Source of the DNA: Nocardioides nitrophenolicus
GTDB taxonomy: Bacteria; Actinomycetota; Actinomycetes; Propionibacteriales; Nocardioidaceae
Assembly (NCBI RefSeq): GCF_016907515.1
Contig: NZ_JAFBBY010000001.1
Span: 4,340,001-4,404,000 of the forward strand
Length of the DNA: 64,000 nt
Direction: 5' to 3'
The position numbers and the translations under genes were made by a program. The notes below the pieces were generated by a model that was not told the DNA's origin, did no database searches, and saw only the letters and a list, made by a program, of their open reading frames with translations. Shown here piece after piece: positions 1 to 8,201 of this stretch; within the stretch, counting starts at the first letter, position 1; each line of letters opens with the position of its first letter.

Positions 1-437
1 TGGATGCCGGTGTCGACGACGTACGCGTCGACGCCGGAGCCGGTGGTCGTCCACGAGTAGGCGCCGTCGAGCGGCAGGGTGCGCTGGTCGACCCGGTCCT
101 GGCCCCAGCTCGAGGTCGGCGACTGGGTGTCGCTGGCGCGCATCGTGCGGTCCGCCTCGACCGAGAGCACCCGACTGTCGCCGTGCAGCACCGCGGCCAG
201 GGCGTCGGTCAGGGTGGCGGCGAAGCCGTTGAGGGCGTGCTCGTAGACGTGGGTGACCGCGCCGCCCTTGCGGGTCACCAGCGCGTCGGCGGTGCCGGCG
301 GCGTCGGCCCCCGGCTTCAGTACGACGATCACGTCGAGCAGCCCGGCCGAGGTGGCCTGGGCTTGGGGAAGGGGGACGGCGGCGAGGCCGGCCAGGGCGA
401 GCGCGCAGGACGCGATGAATCCGAGAATCCGAGACAT
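1..437 (-). CDS. Secreted S8 (subtilisin-like) serine protease, 5' part only
   Basis: The coding region runs off the left edge, so only about 145 N-terminal residues are visible. It starts with ATG at 437 and a signal peptide (SRILGFIASCALALAGLAAV). An inhibitor I9-type propeptide follows (VIVVLKPGAD, then ALNGFAATLTD and SVEADRTMRAS). The last visible residues, AYVVDTGI, match the catalytic-Asp block of subtilases (known family motif). The His and Ser blocks lie outside the window. It is transcribed away from lpdA, with about 115 bp between the two starts. An exported endopeptidase activated by propeptide removal is the expected role. Confidence 0.85.
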   Translation of the reverse strand, partial: MSRILGFIASCALALAGLAAVPLPQAQATSAGLLDVIVVLKPGADAAGTADALVTRKGGAVTHVYEHALNGFAATLTDALAAVLHGDSRVLSVEADRTMRASDTQSPTSSWGQDRVDQRTLPLDGAYSWTTTGSGVDAYVVDTGI

Positions 438-542
438 GAAGGGAGCAGCTTCCTCTTCGCGGACGGCGGCCCCATGCCGCCGTACCCATGAGTAGCTGCA
501 CTCTGCCCTGAGCGTGATGCCGGACACAAGGAGGTGCCCTAC

Positions 543-548
543 TACGCT
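543..548 (+). promoter_or_regulatory. -10 box TACGCT for leaderless lpdA
   Basis: TACGCT ends 6 nt before the GTG at 555. The only good Shine-Dalgarno (AAGGAGG, 528-534) lies about 20 nt upstream of that GTG, too far for normal use. The same TANNNT-6/7 nt-start layout recurs at many host genes in this window, so a leaderless transcript is inferred. Confidence 0.5.
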
Positions 549-554
549 GGTCGC

Positions 555-1955
<1,401 letters not shown>

Positions 1956-1990
1956 CAAACGCCCAGGTCAGAGCCTATGAACAGGCTCTG

Positions 1991-2009
1991 GGTACACAAT
2001 CGGTACACA
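1991..2009. repeat. Paired GGTACACA repeats, likely integrase arm sites (left)
   Basis: GGTACACA occurs at 1991-1998 and 2002-2009, spaced 11 bp start to start, next to the integrase stop. A matching pair with the same 11-bp spacing lies near the right end (36460-36478). Arm-type sites for the integrase are inferred from position and symmetry. Confidence 0.55.
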
Positions 2010-3164
2010 TCAGGACCCCGTCTCGGACGTCGAGGCGGGGTCCTGGCCCTTGAGGGCACCGTCGATGGCCTGGCGGGTCCGCTCGGTGCTCGACGGCATC
2101 AGGTGGGTGTAGGTCCGCAGGGTGAATCCAGGGTCGGCGTGGCCGAGGTACGAGGACAGCGCCTTGATGTTCTCCCCGGCGTCCAGCAACACCGAGGCGT
2201 AGAAGTGGCGGAGCGCGTGCATCCCGTTGTCTCTACCTCGGGGCACCTCGGCCTTGTCTAGGGCCGGTCCCCAGAGGTAGCTGTTCACCCAGTTCCGTCC
2301 CATCGCCTCGCCGTGGCGGGTAACCACCAGGGACACCGGAACGGCCTCGCCGCCGAGGGTTTTCCACGGCAGGGTGACTGTTTGAGCTGGATGGGCGGCG
2401 AGATGAGCCGCGAGTGCATCGCGGACCGTGGAGGGCAGAGGGATCTCCCGGGTCCTTCCCGCCTTCGGGGGAGCGAACGCCTTGTTCTTGACGAACAGCT
2501 TCACCTGTCGACGGATCGTCACGGTGCCCCGAAGAAAGTCGATGTCGTCGGGAGATAAACCGAACACCTCGCCCTGCCTCAATCCCAGGCCAGCAGCGAG
2601 GGTGGCCATGATCTGATACTGGTCAGGCAGCGCATCACGAACCGCGACGACCTGATCCCGAGTCCATGGCACCACCTTCCGAGGCTCCAGCTTCGGGCGC
2701 TTCACCGACTGGGCCTTGCATGGGTTCTTCGTGATCTTCTCGTCGTCTACGGCAGCCGTCAGGATGGCGCTGAGGTGTCCGAAGATGTCCTTCTGGTACT
2801 TCGGCGCGAGGTCGCTCAGACCCTTCAGCCAGGCCTGGATCACCGAGGGCGTCAGCTGCCGGAGCTGCCGGTCTCCGAGTCTCGGATACACGTGCAACCT
2901 AAGTCTCTGCTCCACCAGGCTGTAGGTGGTCTCCGAAAAGGTCTGAGCAGACAGCCATTGAGCCGAGTAGTCCCTCAAGCTGACTTTGCCTGCATCGACG
3001 TCGATGTACCGCCCTCGGCGCATGTCAGAGCTGACATCATCGAGAAAGGCTTGCGCGTCCACCTTGCGATCGAAGGTCTTGGACCGCTGCCGGCCCTCAG
3101 GATCGCGGTACCGCGCGTACCATCGGACCTTTCCATTCCGCTCCCGACGCTCCGGCGCCGCCAA
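2010..3164 (-). CDS. int: Tyrosine integrase of the element
   Basis: This 384-residue phage-type site-specific recombinase probably catalyses integration at and excision from the lpdA 3' end. The N-terminal part has an arm-binding AP2-like block (RWYARYRDPEGRQRSKTF, residues about 14-31), then a SAM-like core-binding domain (about 60-150) and the catalytic domain. Catalytic residues visible are Arg196 (GLRQGE), the His-x-x-Arg box HALRH (316-320), His342 (YLGHAD) and the nucleophile Tyr352 (TYTHL). The start is TTG at 3164, supported by GGGGAGG just upstream; it lies only a few bases past the upstream XRE stop, so the two are probably translationally coupled. The gene ends beside attL, the usual integrase position. 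Confidence 0.93.
   Translation of the reverse strand: MAAPERRERNGKVRWYARYRDPEGRQRSKTFDRKVDAQAFLDDVSSDMRRGRYIDVDAGKVSLRDYSAQWLSAQTFSETTYSLVEQRLRLHVYPRLGDRQLRQLTPSVIQAWLKGLSDLAPKYQKDIFGHLSAILTAAVDDEKITKNPCKAQSVKRPKLEPRKVVPWTRDQVVAVRDALPDQYQIMATLAAGLGLRQGEVFGLSPDDIDFLRGTVTIRRQVKLFVKNKAFAPPKAGRTREIPLPSTVRDALAAHLAAHPAQTVTLPWKTLGGEAVPVSLVVTRHGEAMGRNWVNSYLWGPALDKAEVPRGRDNGMHALRHFYASVLLDAGENIKALSSYLGHADPGFTLRTYTHLMPSSTERTRQAIDGALKGQDPASTSETGS
2012..2044. terminator. Element-borne hairpin terminator resembling the lpdA terminator
   Basis: Arms AGGACCCCGTCTCG and CGAGGCGGGGTCCT form a 14-bp stem with one G-U pair. It overlaps the last codons of int, lies about 55 bp after the lpdA stop, and can serve both convergent genes. 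It is almost the same hairpin as the displaced host copy at 36623-36655. Confidence 0.75.
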
Positions 3165-3167
3165 CTC

Positions 3168-3725
3168 TCAGTCCTCCCCGTTGCGGCGCCGCTCGCGTTC
3201 CCGCTCTGCGTGGGACTGCGTCGGAAGGTCACGTACTAGCGAAACCTCGAGGAGCGTGTCCACGATGCTGGGGTCGTGGGGGCGATAGGCCTTCTCGTTG
3301 TCGTGGAGGAGTTCCCGAAGGGTGCCGAGAGCCTGATTTCCGCTGGCGTCAGCGAAGGCCACCATGTCGTCCCATGCGGCACCTGCCTCCGCGCGGAGAC
3401 GCCGATGTTGCCCGTCTAACTTCTGCCACCTGCGGAACAACTTGCGCACTTCGCTGTCGTGAGCGGCCTCCGGCGGTGTGAGTAGGTCCGCCACGGACAT
3501 CTCGAAGAGGGTGGCCATAGTGACCAGTTCGTCGGCGTCAACCTTCCGGCGAATCTCAGGATCTTCAATCCGATAGATCGCGGATCCGTTCATTGGACAG
3601 CCTGCCGCCGTCATGCGGTTGGCGAGGCCTTCGATGCTCCAGCCGCGGCTCTTGCGTTCCATCTCGATGCGCCTTGCGAGGTTCTCATTGGCTCCCACCG
3701 TGCGATTGGGCGTCTTGCGTGGCAT
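3168..3725 (-). CDS. XRE-family HTH regulator
   Basis: This 185-residue protein has an N-terminal lambda-repressor-like HTH: NLARRIEMERKSRGWSIEGLA, then GSAIYRIED and a dimer-type helix ELVTMATLFEMSVADLL (residues about 15-80). The rest is predicted alpha-helical, charged and unassigned (WQKLDGQHRRLRAEAGAAWDD). ATG 3725 is chosen over longer in-frame starts because AAGGAAGGCAGG lies just upstream. It is divergent from the excisionase-like gene across about 100 bp and upstream of int in the same direction, so it probably controls the element's lysogeny-like state. Target sites are unknown. Confidence 0.85.
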   Translation of the reverse strand: MPRKTPNRTVGANENLARRIEMERKSRGWSIEGLANRMTAAGCPMNGSAIYRIEDPEIRRKVDADELVTMATLFEMSVADLLTPPEAAHDSEVRKLFRRWQKLDGQHRRLRAEAGAAWDDMVAFADASGNQALGTLRELLHDNEKAYRPHDPSIVDTLLEVSLVRDLPTQSHAERERERRRNGED

Positions 3726-3827
3726 CGGTCCTGCCTTCCTTAAAGGGAATCTTGGTTCTTGTGCTCTGCACTCTTCCTTCCTTTCAATAGTAGTAGACAG
3801 ATTCACGCTAAAGGAAGGACTGGCGCC

Positions 3828-4025
3828 ATGATCGACGTTGACCTATTGACCACCGAGGAAGTGGCGGCACTGCTGCGCAAGTCTCCGGCCACCTGCAGGT
3901 ACTACCGCCACATCGGGATCGGGCCGAGGTCGTTCCGCCTCGGGCGCCGAGTGGTCTACCGGCGGTGTGACGTTCTGGTGTGGCTGGAGCAGCAGTACCA
4001 GCAGAACAACAGCGAGGTGGCGTGA
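3828..4025 (+). CDS. Excisionase-like small HTH protein
   Basis: This 65-residue protein has a winged MerR/excisionase-type HTH: LLTTEEVAALLRKSPATCRY, then RSFRLGRRVVYRRCDVLVWLEQQ. Such proteins in integrated actinobacterial elements usually act as directionality factors or small regulators. ATG 3828 follows AAAGGAAGGAC. The stop overlaps the next ATG (TGATG at 4023-4027), so it heads the replication-gene operon. A role in excision is inferred from family and position. Confidence 0.75.
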   Translation: MIDVDLLTTEEVAALLRKSPATCRYYRHIGIGPRSFRLGRRVVYRRCDVLVWLEQQYQQNNSEVA

Positions 4026-5116
4026 TGAGCGCCGACGGGATGACGCGAAGCGACATCGCATCGACGCTGGCGCTGACGGTCGAGGTCACGGTGGACGCCA
4101 TCCGACGTCATCACCCGGCACTGCCGCCGGTGGTGGTGATCTTCGATCCAGCGGCTGTCCGAGACCACGGGTCCGTGAAGGTCCGCAAGGGGTTCGTGGG
4201 CCCAGACGGCGATCACCAGTTGCCCGCATCGTGGCTGGACAAGCGTTCCCGGTCTGAGGTGCCGGAAATGCGCATCACTACGCGAGTGCTGAACTGCCCT
4301 GCCAGTGACCTCTTGCATGTGGTGCTGCGCCACCTCGCGACCCTCCTGGTCTATTCACGTGGAGGTTCCCCGTTTACCCGCCAGGGCAGGTACTTCACTC
4401 CACAGTGGCGTGACGCTGCCAGGGAGCTCGGACTGGAGGTCCTCAACGCGGGTAAGGCCAGCGGGTGGTCGCAGACTCGGATGATGGACGAGGCGACGGC
4501 GAGGTACGGGTACGTCCTCAAGAGGCTCGAAGCCGGGATGATCGCTTATCGCCTGAGCATCCCGTATGCGGGACGTGTCTCAGCGGAGCCTGCCGATCCC
4601 CGAGCCGAAGGTATCGGCACCTCCGACGGCGGATCACGCCTCCCGAATGCCGAGGCTGGTTCCGACTCCATCGCCGATGACGACGGGCGGATCGATGCGG
4701 CGCGTGGGACCTATGGACCCCGCGGCCGTGGTGAGGCGTCTGAGCGAAACGGAGTTGCCGACGGTTCCAGCGACCAGGCCATTCACGAACCCCAAGGCGC
4801 TAGTGATGCACCCGGGAACACCCGCGAGGGCGTCGTTGACGGCGACAAAGGCAGTGCTGGCAACGAAAGCAGTGCCGATTCGCCCGAGCCGAAGAAGCGG
4901 AGGGGCTCTGCTCCGCCGCGAAAGGGCGGTGCCTCCGAGGTGCAGCTTCGCTGTGACTGTGAAGATCCGGCGTTCCAGATCAAGGTCAACGTGGCCTACC
5001 TGCACGGGCCAGGGGCGACCTGCAACGGCTGTGGCTGCATCTACCGAAAGGACATGAGGAAGAGCAGTCCGTTCGGAACCGGGGACGCCCAGGCCGGCAG
5101 GCGGGACGCCGCGTGA
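4025..5116 (+). CDS. SprT-like protein with a degenerate metalloprotease motif
   Basis: This 363-residue protein resembles actinobacterial SprT-like proteins. Shared blocks are FTRQGRYFTPQWRDAARELGLEV (usual family form roughly SRQGRYHNKRFAALAEELGL) and GWSQTRMMDEATARYGYVL. The position of the usual HExxH metal-binding motif reads RHLAT within VVLRHLATLL, so the zinc protease site appears lost. A C-terminal zinc-ribbon (CDC, then CNGCGC; residues about 315-345) is kept after a low-complexity acidic linker. It overlaps the excisionase-like gene upstream and the dnaX-like gene downstream. A DNA-binding or structural role in element replication is possible. The family link is from recalled consensus, so moderately sure. 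Confidence 0.6.
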   Translation: MSADGMTRSDIASTLALTVEVTVDAIRRHHPALPPVVVIFDPAAVRDHGSVKVRKGFVGPDGDHQLPASWLDKRSRSEVPEMRITTRVLNCPASDLLHVVLRHLATLLVYSRGGSPFTRQGRYFTPQWRDAARELGLEVLNAGKASGWSQTRMMDEATARYGYVLKRLEAGMIAYRLSIPYAGRVSAEPADPRAEGIGTSDGGSRLPNAEAGSDSIADDDGRIDAARGTYGPRGRGEASERNGVADGSSDQAIHEPQGASDAPGNTREGVVDGDKGSAGNESSADSPEPKKRRGSAPPRKGGASEVQLRCDCEDPAFQIKVNVAYLHGPGATCNGCGCIYRKDMRKSSPFGTGDAQAGRRDAA

Positions 5117-6264
5117 TGTCCTCCCCGAACATGAATCTCGCGGCCAAGTATCGGCCCCGCCGGTTCGGGGAAGTGGTCGGCCAGGCGACGGTTATTGAGG
5201 GCCTTCGCCTGGCCGTGGCTTCAACGGAGATCAGGCAGTCCTACCTCTTCTGCGGTCCGACTGGATCTGGCAAGACCACCACCGCACGGATCCTCGCTGC
5301 TGCGATCAACTGCACTGACCCCCATCAGGGGGAGCCATGTGGGCGCTGTGACCGGTGCGAGATCCTTCAGCCCGGCGAGGTTCCTTGGATGTCCTACTAC
5401 GAGGAGATCAGCTGCGCGCAGGCCTCGAACAGGGAGGCTCTCCAAGAAGCTCTGAGACACCGAGACCTCGGCACCATCGCTAACCGCCGGGTCTACCTCC
5501 TCGATGAGGCGCACGCCCTCGACTACAACGCGCAGAGTTGGTTGCTGGGCCCATTGGAGGATCGAGACTCGAAGCCGCTATTCATCCTGTGCACCACTGA
5601 ACCGGAGAAGCTTCAGTCTGCGGTCCGCGACCGATGCATCGACGTCGCGTTCGGTGCGGTAGCCGACCAGGACCTCGCCGGGCTGCTCCTCTCGGTCGCG
5701 GCGAAGGAGGGCATCCAACTCGGAGTGCCCGATGCAGTGGGACTGGCTCAGCAGGCTGGGGGCTCTCCTCGGAATGCCCTTTCTCTACTGGACGGCTCTG
5801 CTCACGGCCTGACGACTGAACACCGGTCAACGGCGGAGCGGATCGTTGCAGCGATGGCCGCTCATAACGTCGGCACAATGCTGGTCGAGGTCCGGGAAGC
5901 GGTCGCATCGGGGGAGTTCCGTGCCGCAGCTGTCCGCGGACTTGCTGTCGAGTACTGGTTGGACCTACTTGCTCACAAGCGTGGCGCCGCGGACTCGTAC
6001 CGAACCTCGCCGCGGTTGCGGCAACACTTCGAGGTGGCTCGGGCCATTCCCGAGGAGGTGATCGCATCCCGCCTCAAGGTGTTGGCCGACCTCGACCTCG
6101 CGGGCCAGGCAGGTCTGCGTGCAGAGCTGGCCCTGGAGGCGGCGTTGGTCCAGTGCATCTCGGCCACGGATCTGGACCGGCACCTTGCGGTGATGCGACG
6201 ACTGGATCGCCTCCAATCGGTGGTCAGCCGGCTCGTGGAGAATCCAGAAGGCGGTGCAGCATGA
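5116..6264 (+). CDS. DnaX-like clamp-loader ATPase (gamma-type) of the element
   Basis: This 382-residue AAA+ protein matches the N-terminal part of DNA polymerase III gamma/tau. It has LAAKYRPRRFGEVVGQ, Walker A GPTGSGKT (47-54), zinc-module cysteines (Cys66, 75, 78, 81), Walker B LLDEAH (128-133), sensor-1 LCTTEPEKL and an arginine-finger VRDRC (normally SRC). It lacks the long tau C-terminus, and the usual DAASNNG block is replaced by EISCAQASN. Start choice: ATG 5116 overlaps the upstream stop (TGATG); GTG 5113 is also possible. Its stop overlaps the next gene (ATGA). An accessory clamp loader for element DNA replication is inferred; the host's own dnaX is not in the window. Confidence 0.85.
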   Translation: MSSPNMNLAAKYRPRRFGEVVGQATVIEGLRLAVASTEIRQSYLFCGPTGSGKTTTARILAAAINCTDPHQGEPCGRCDRCEILQPGEVPWMSYYEEISCAQASNREALQEALRHRDLGTIANRRVYLLDEAHALDYNAQSWLLGPLEDRDSKPLFILCTTEPEKLQSAVRDRCIDVAFGAVADQDLAGLLLSVAAKEGIQLGVPDAVGLAQQAGGSPRNALSLLDGSAHGLTTEHRSTAERIVAAMAAHNVGTMLVEVREAVASGEFRAAAVRGLAVEYWLDLLAHKRGAADSYRTSPRLRQHFEVARAIPEEVIASRLKVLADLDLAGQAGLRAELALEAALVQCISATDLDRHLAVMRRLDRLQSVVSRLVENPEGGAA

Positions 6265-7079
6265 CCATCACCTCGCTCCGGGTGTGGTCCGGCGACGACA
6301 CCAACAGGATCAACGATGCCAAGGAGGCGTGGATCTTCTCCATGAGTGGAGACCCTGCCCGGGCCGTCGAGGTGGTGGACGCTGCTCGGTACGTCAACGC
6401 CGCGAATCGGGCCTACCTCCTCGAGGAGCACGTCGACCGATACGTGAAGGACATCTTCGGCCTCACTTCCGCTCTGACTCTGTGCATCGTGGATCCTGAG
6501 TTCAGGCCCGAGATCAGGTTCGCCAGCTCGTGGTCTGCGCCCTGGCCACCTGGGTTCATCGAGGAGTTCCTGCACCGCCTCGACGGACTGGACATCGAGG
6601 TGCACCTGGGCGTCGCCTGCTACTCCGACCCGTCCGACGACCTCAAGGCGTTGCTGCGTGCGTTCCCAGGCTTCAGCGGCACCGAGTTCTGGATGGACAG
6701 GCCAGAGACGTCGGCGTCATTGCAGGACATCCTCGAAGGAGTGTTCGCGGGTGATCGCAGCGTTCGGATCGCCTGCCTTCAGGAGGAGGTGCCCTGGTTG
6801 GCCGTGGCGCGAAGGATCCGCGCCTACAACGTCATCTCGAGCCTCGGGGTCGGGGCGGCCGCGGGCTGCAAGCTGTTCAGGTCAGAGGAGCCGAGACGAC
6901 ATTGGGCGCAGCAGGCTCGGAGTCGGAGCCCCTTGGTGTGGCAGCGGGCCTTGGTCGCCGTCGCTCATGGTCAGCGCTGGCAGCGGCTCTGCGAGGGGCC
7001 GCGTGCCGTTACCGACCGGTTGGCCGTCGACCAGATGCGACTCGGTGTCCTCGTGCGGGCCATCGTGGACGGCCTTTGA
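6261..7079 (+). CDS. Unknown protein coupled to the DnaX-like gene; possible delta-like partner
   Basis: This 272-residue soluble protein starts with ATG at 6261, overlapping the dnaX-like stop by 4 bp. I recognise no named family. The order of segments (LRVWSGDD start, hydrophobic strand LTLCIVD, C-terminal helices around WQRALVAVAHGQRWQRL) is loosely like a clamp-loader delta subunit: an AAA-like fold without a Walker motif followed by an all-helical collar. No conserved motif proves this. Tight coupling suggests it works with the ATPase. It is followed by a palindrome and a terminator, so it ends the replication operon. Confidence 0.6.
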   Translation: MTITSLRVWSGDDTNRINDAKEAWIFSMSGDPARAVEVVDAARYVNAANRAYLLEEHVDRYVKDIFGLTSALTLCIVDPEFRPEIRFASSWSAPWPPGFIEEFLHRLDGLDIEVHLGVACYSDPSDDLKALLRAFPGFSGTEFWMDRPETSASLQDILEGVFAGDRSVRIACLQEEVPWLAVARRIRAYNVISSLGVGAAAGCKLFRSEEPRRHWAQQARSRSPLVWQRALVAVAHGQRWQRLCEGPRAVTDRLAVDQMRLGVLVRAIVDGL

Positions 7080-7095
7080 CATTCGAATGTCAAAG
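7074..7095. promoter_or_regulatory. Perfect 22-bp palindrome (copy 1 of 3 in the element)
   Basis: Arms CTTTGACATTC and GAATGTCAAAG form a perfect palindrome overlapping the stop of the upstream gene and lying just before a terminator. Related palindromes are at 27187-27204 and 36386-36407. Position after an operon argues against a plain repressor operator. A binding site for a partition, replication or global element protein is possible. Confidence 0.6.
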
Positions 7096-7097
7096 CG

Positions 7098-7137
7098 AAG
7101 GGCCGGACCGCGGATTGGAGTACGCGGTCCGGCCCTT
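7098..7137. terminator. Bidirectional hairpin terminator
   Basis: A perfect 15-bp stem (AAGGGCCGGACCGCG and its complement) with a 10-nt loop, ending in CCCTTCCT. It lies between convergent genes ending at 7079 (+) and 7150 (-). Confidence 0.8.
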
Positions 7138-7149
7138 CCTGGGGTGTGG

Positions 7150-7347
7150 CTACTTGGCGGCGAGGGCAGCCTCGAGTTCGGCGATGCGGTCGAGGGTCCT
7201 CTTCCGGTGAGCTGCAAGCCGCTCTCGGTGGCCCTTGCGGCAGGTCAGGCAGCGACAGCGGCGCCTGTCGTAGGCACTCGTCGTGCCATGTTCGATGCCC
7301 GGCACGACTCGACCGGGCTCGGTGAGGATGGGCCTTCCCATATTCAT
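7150..7347 (-). CDS. Small CxC/CxxC protein of mobile-element type
   Basis: This 65-residue basic protein has the block HGTTSAYDRRRCRCLTCRKGH. Very similar short HGT...Y..GCRC..C stretches occur in small proteins of actinobacterial phages and integrated elements (recalled family pattern; function unknown). Two or three of the cysteines could bind zinc. The C-terminal 25 residues are a charged helix (RIAELEAALAAK). ATG at 7347 follows AAGGGGAAATGAAT. It is convergent with the replication operon. Confidence 0.65.
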   Translation of the reverse strand: MNMGRPILTEPGRVVPGIEHGTTSAYDRRRCRCLTCRKGHRERLAAHRKRTLDRIAELEAALAAK

Positions 7348-7488
7348 TTCCCCTTCCGTGGATGGTCGAGTTGATATCTCGATTCTACTAGGGATTGGCC
7401 CGAATGTCGTTCTGCCTAATACGATGCCTCTTAGATTTCAGGTGGAAAGAACGGCAACTTGCAGCCTTCGCTGGGCCGCCTGGAATCA

Positions 7489-7521
7489 GGGCCCCGCGAT
7501 CTGGCAATGGCCGCGGGGCCC
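7489..7521. terminator. GC-rich hairpin in the 7348-7640 intergenic region
   Basis: Arms GGGCCCCGCG (7489-7498) and CGCGGGGCCC (7512-7521). The surrounding 293-bp gap is otherwise AT-richer and holds the promoters for the divergent genes starting at 7347 (-) and about 7641 (+). The hairpin could insulate the two or attenuate the plus-strand transcript. Confidence 0.45.
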
Positions 7522-7640
7522 GACCCGTTTCTATGAATAGCGCAGCGCTGTACATCTGATATGTGGGCCGTCTAGTCTTTATAACGACGTCGACTCCGGT
7601 TTCCGGAAGCGGCGTTGTTCTGTTTTCCAGCGAGAAAGCG

Positions 7641-7979
7641 GTGAGCCCAGTGACAATGCAAGATGACATCGCCGACGAGTACGTGTTGCACGTCGACCTT
7701 CCGAGGCCCCGACCGATTTCTGACGGCATCCCCGTCGGGGCAACAGTCCTGCTGGACGAGGACCCAGGCGCGGAGGCCTGGCGCCCGCACATCGGCAAGG
7801 TCGTGGACTACCGGTACTACAAGGAGTTTGTTGACATCGGCTTCGAGGGCCACCAGGTCTGGACCGTCGCTGTCGACCGCGCAGAGGTGGTGGTCATGGT
7901 GGAGGCGGATCCGAACTTCCAGCAGGAGAGGTGGCTGAGCCAACCCTGCGGCCCCAAGTGGGAACTGGACCGCGGCTAA
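7641..7979 (+). CDS. Hypothetical protein upstream of the replicase
   Basis: This protein of about 112 residues is not recognised. It is acidic, with a beta-rich look (GATVLLDEDP, GKVVDYRYYKEFVDIGF, WTVAVDRAEVVVMVEADP), and has no signal peptide or membrane segment. GTG 7641, with GAGAAAG upstream, is taken as start; ATG 7656 (MQDDIADEY) is almost as likely, and the frame is open back to 7563. It ends at the edge of the inverted-repeat-rich candidate origin, so a replication or copy-control role is possible but not shown. Confidence 0.55.
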   Translation: MSPVTMQDDIADEYVLHVDLPRPRPISDGIPVGATVLLDEDPGAEAWRPHIGKVVDYRYYKEFVDIGFEGHQVWTVAVDRAEVVVMVEADPNFQQERWLSQPCGPKWELDRG

Positions 7980-8201
7980 GGAGTCGGCGAAGTGATGGCC
8001 CATCTGAGAGCCCGCAAGGGAGTCGGCGCTATCGAGCGTCGAGCTGAGCCCGTCGGCGCGTCAGATGGGCCATTCCGCGCTTCCGCTGGCGCCTCGGGAG
8101 CCAGCGTCTCCGGCTCGTCGACGCTGAACTCTCCGCGAGAGTCGCTTCGCACGAATCACGAGGGCCATCCTCCCTCCTACCGGCTCAGCTCGGGTAGGTA
8201 G
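7980..8201. other. Inverted-repeat-rich intergenic region, candidate replication origin
   Basis: These 222 non-coding bases lie directly before the replicase gene. They hold a perfect 13-bp inverted repeat (ATGGCCCATCTGA at 7995-8007 and its complement at 8061-8073), GTCGGCG three times (7983, 8022, 8052), AGCGTC/GACGCT (8103-8125) and a perfect ACTCTC-CGC-GAGAGT hairpin (8128-8142). Such density beside a rep gene fits an origin or a structured leader controlling rep. Confidence 0.45.
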
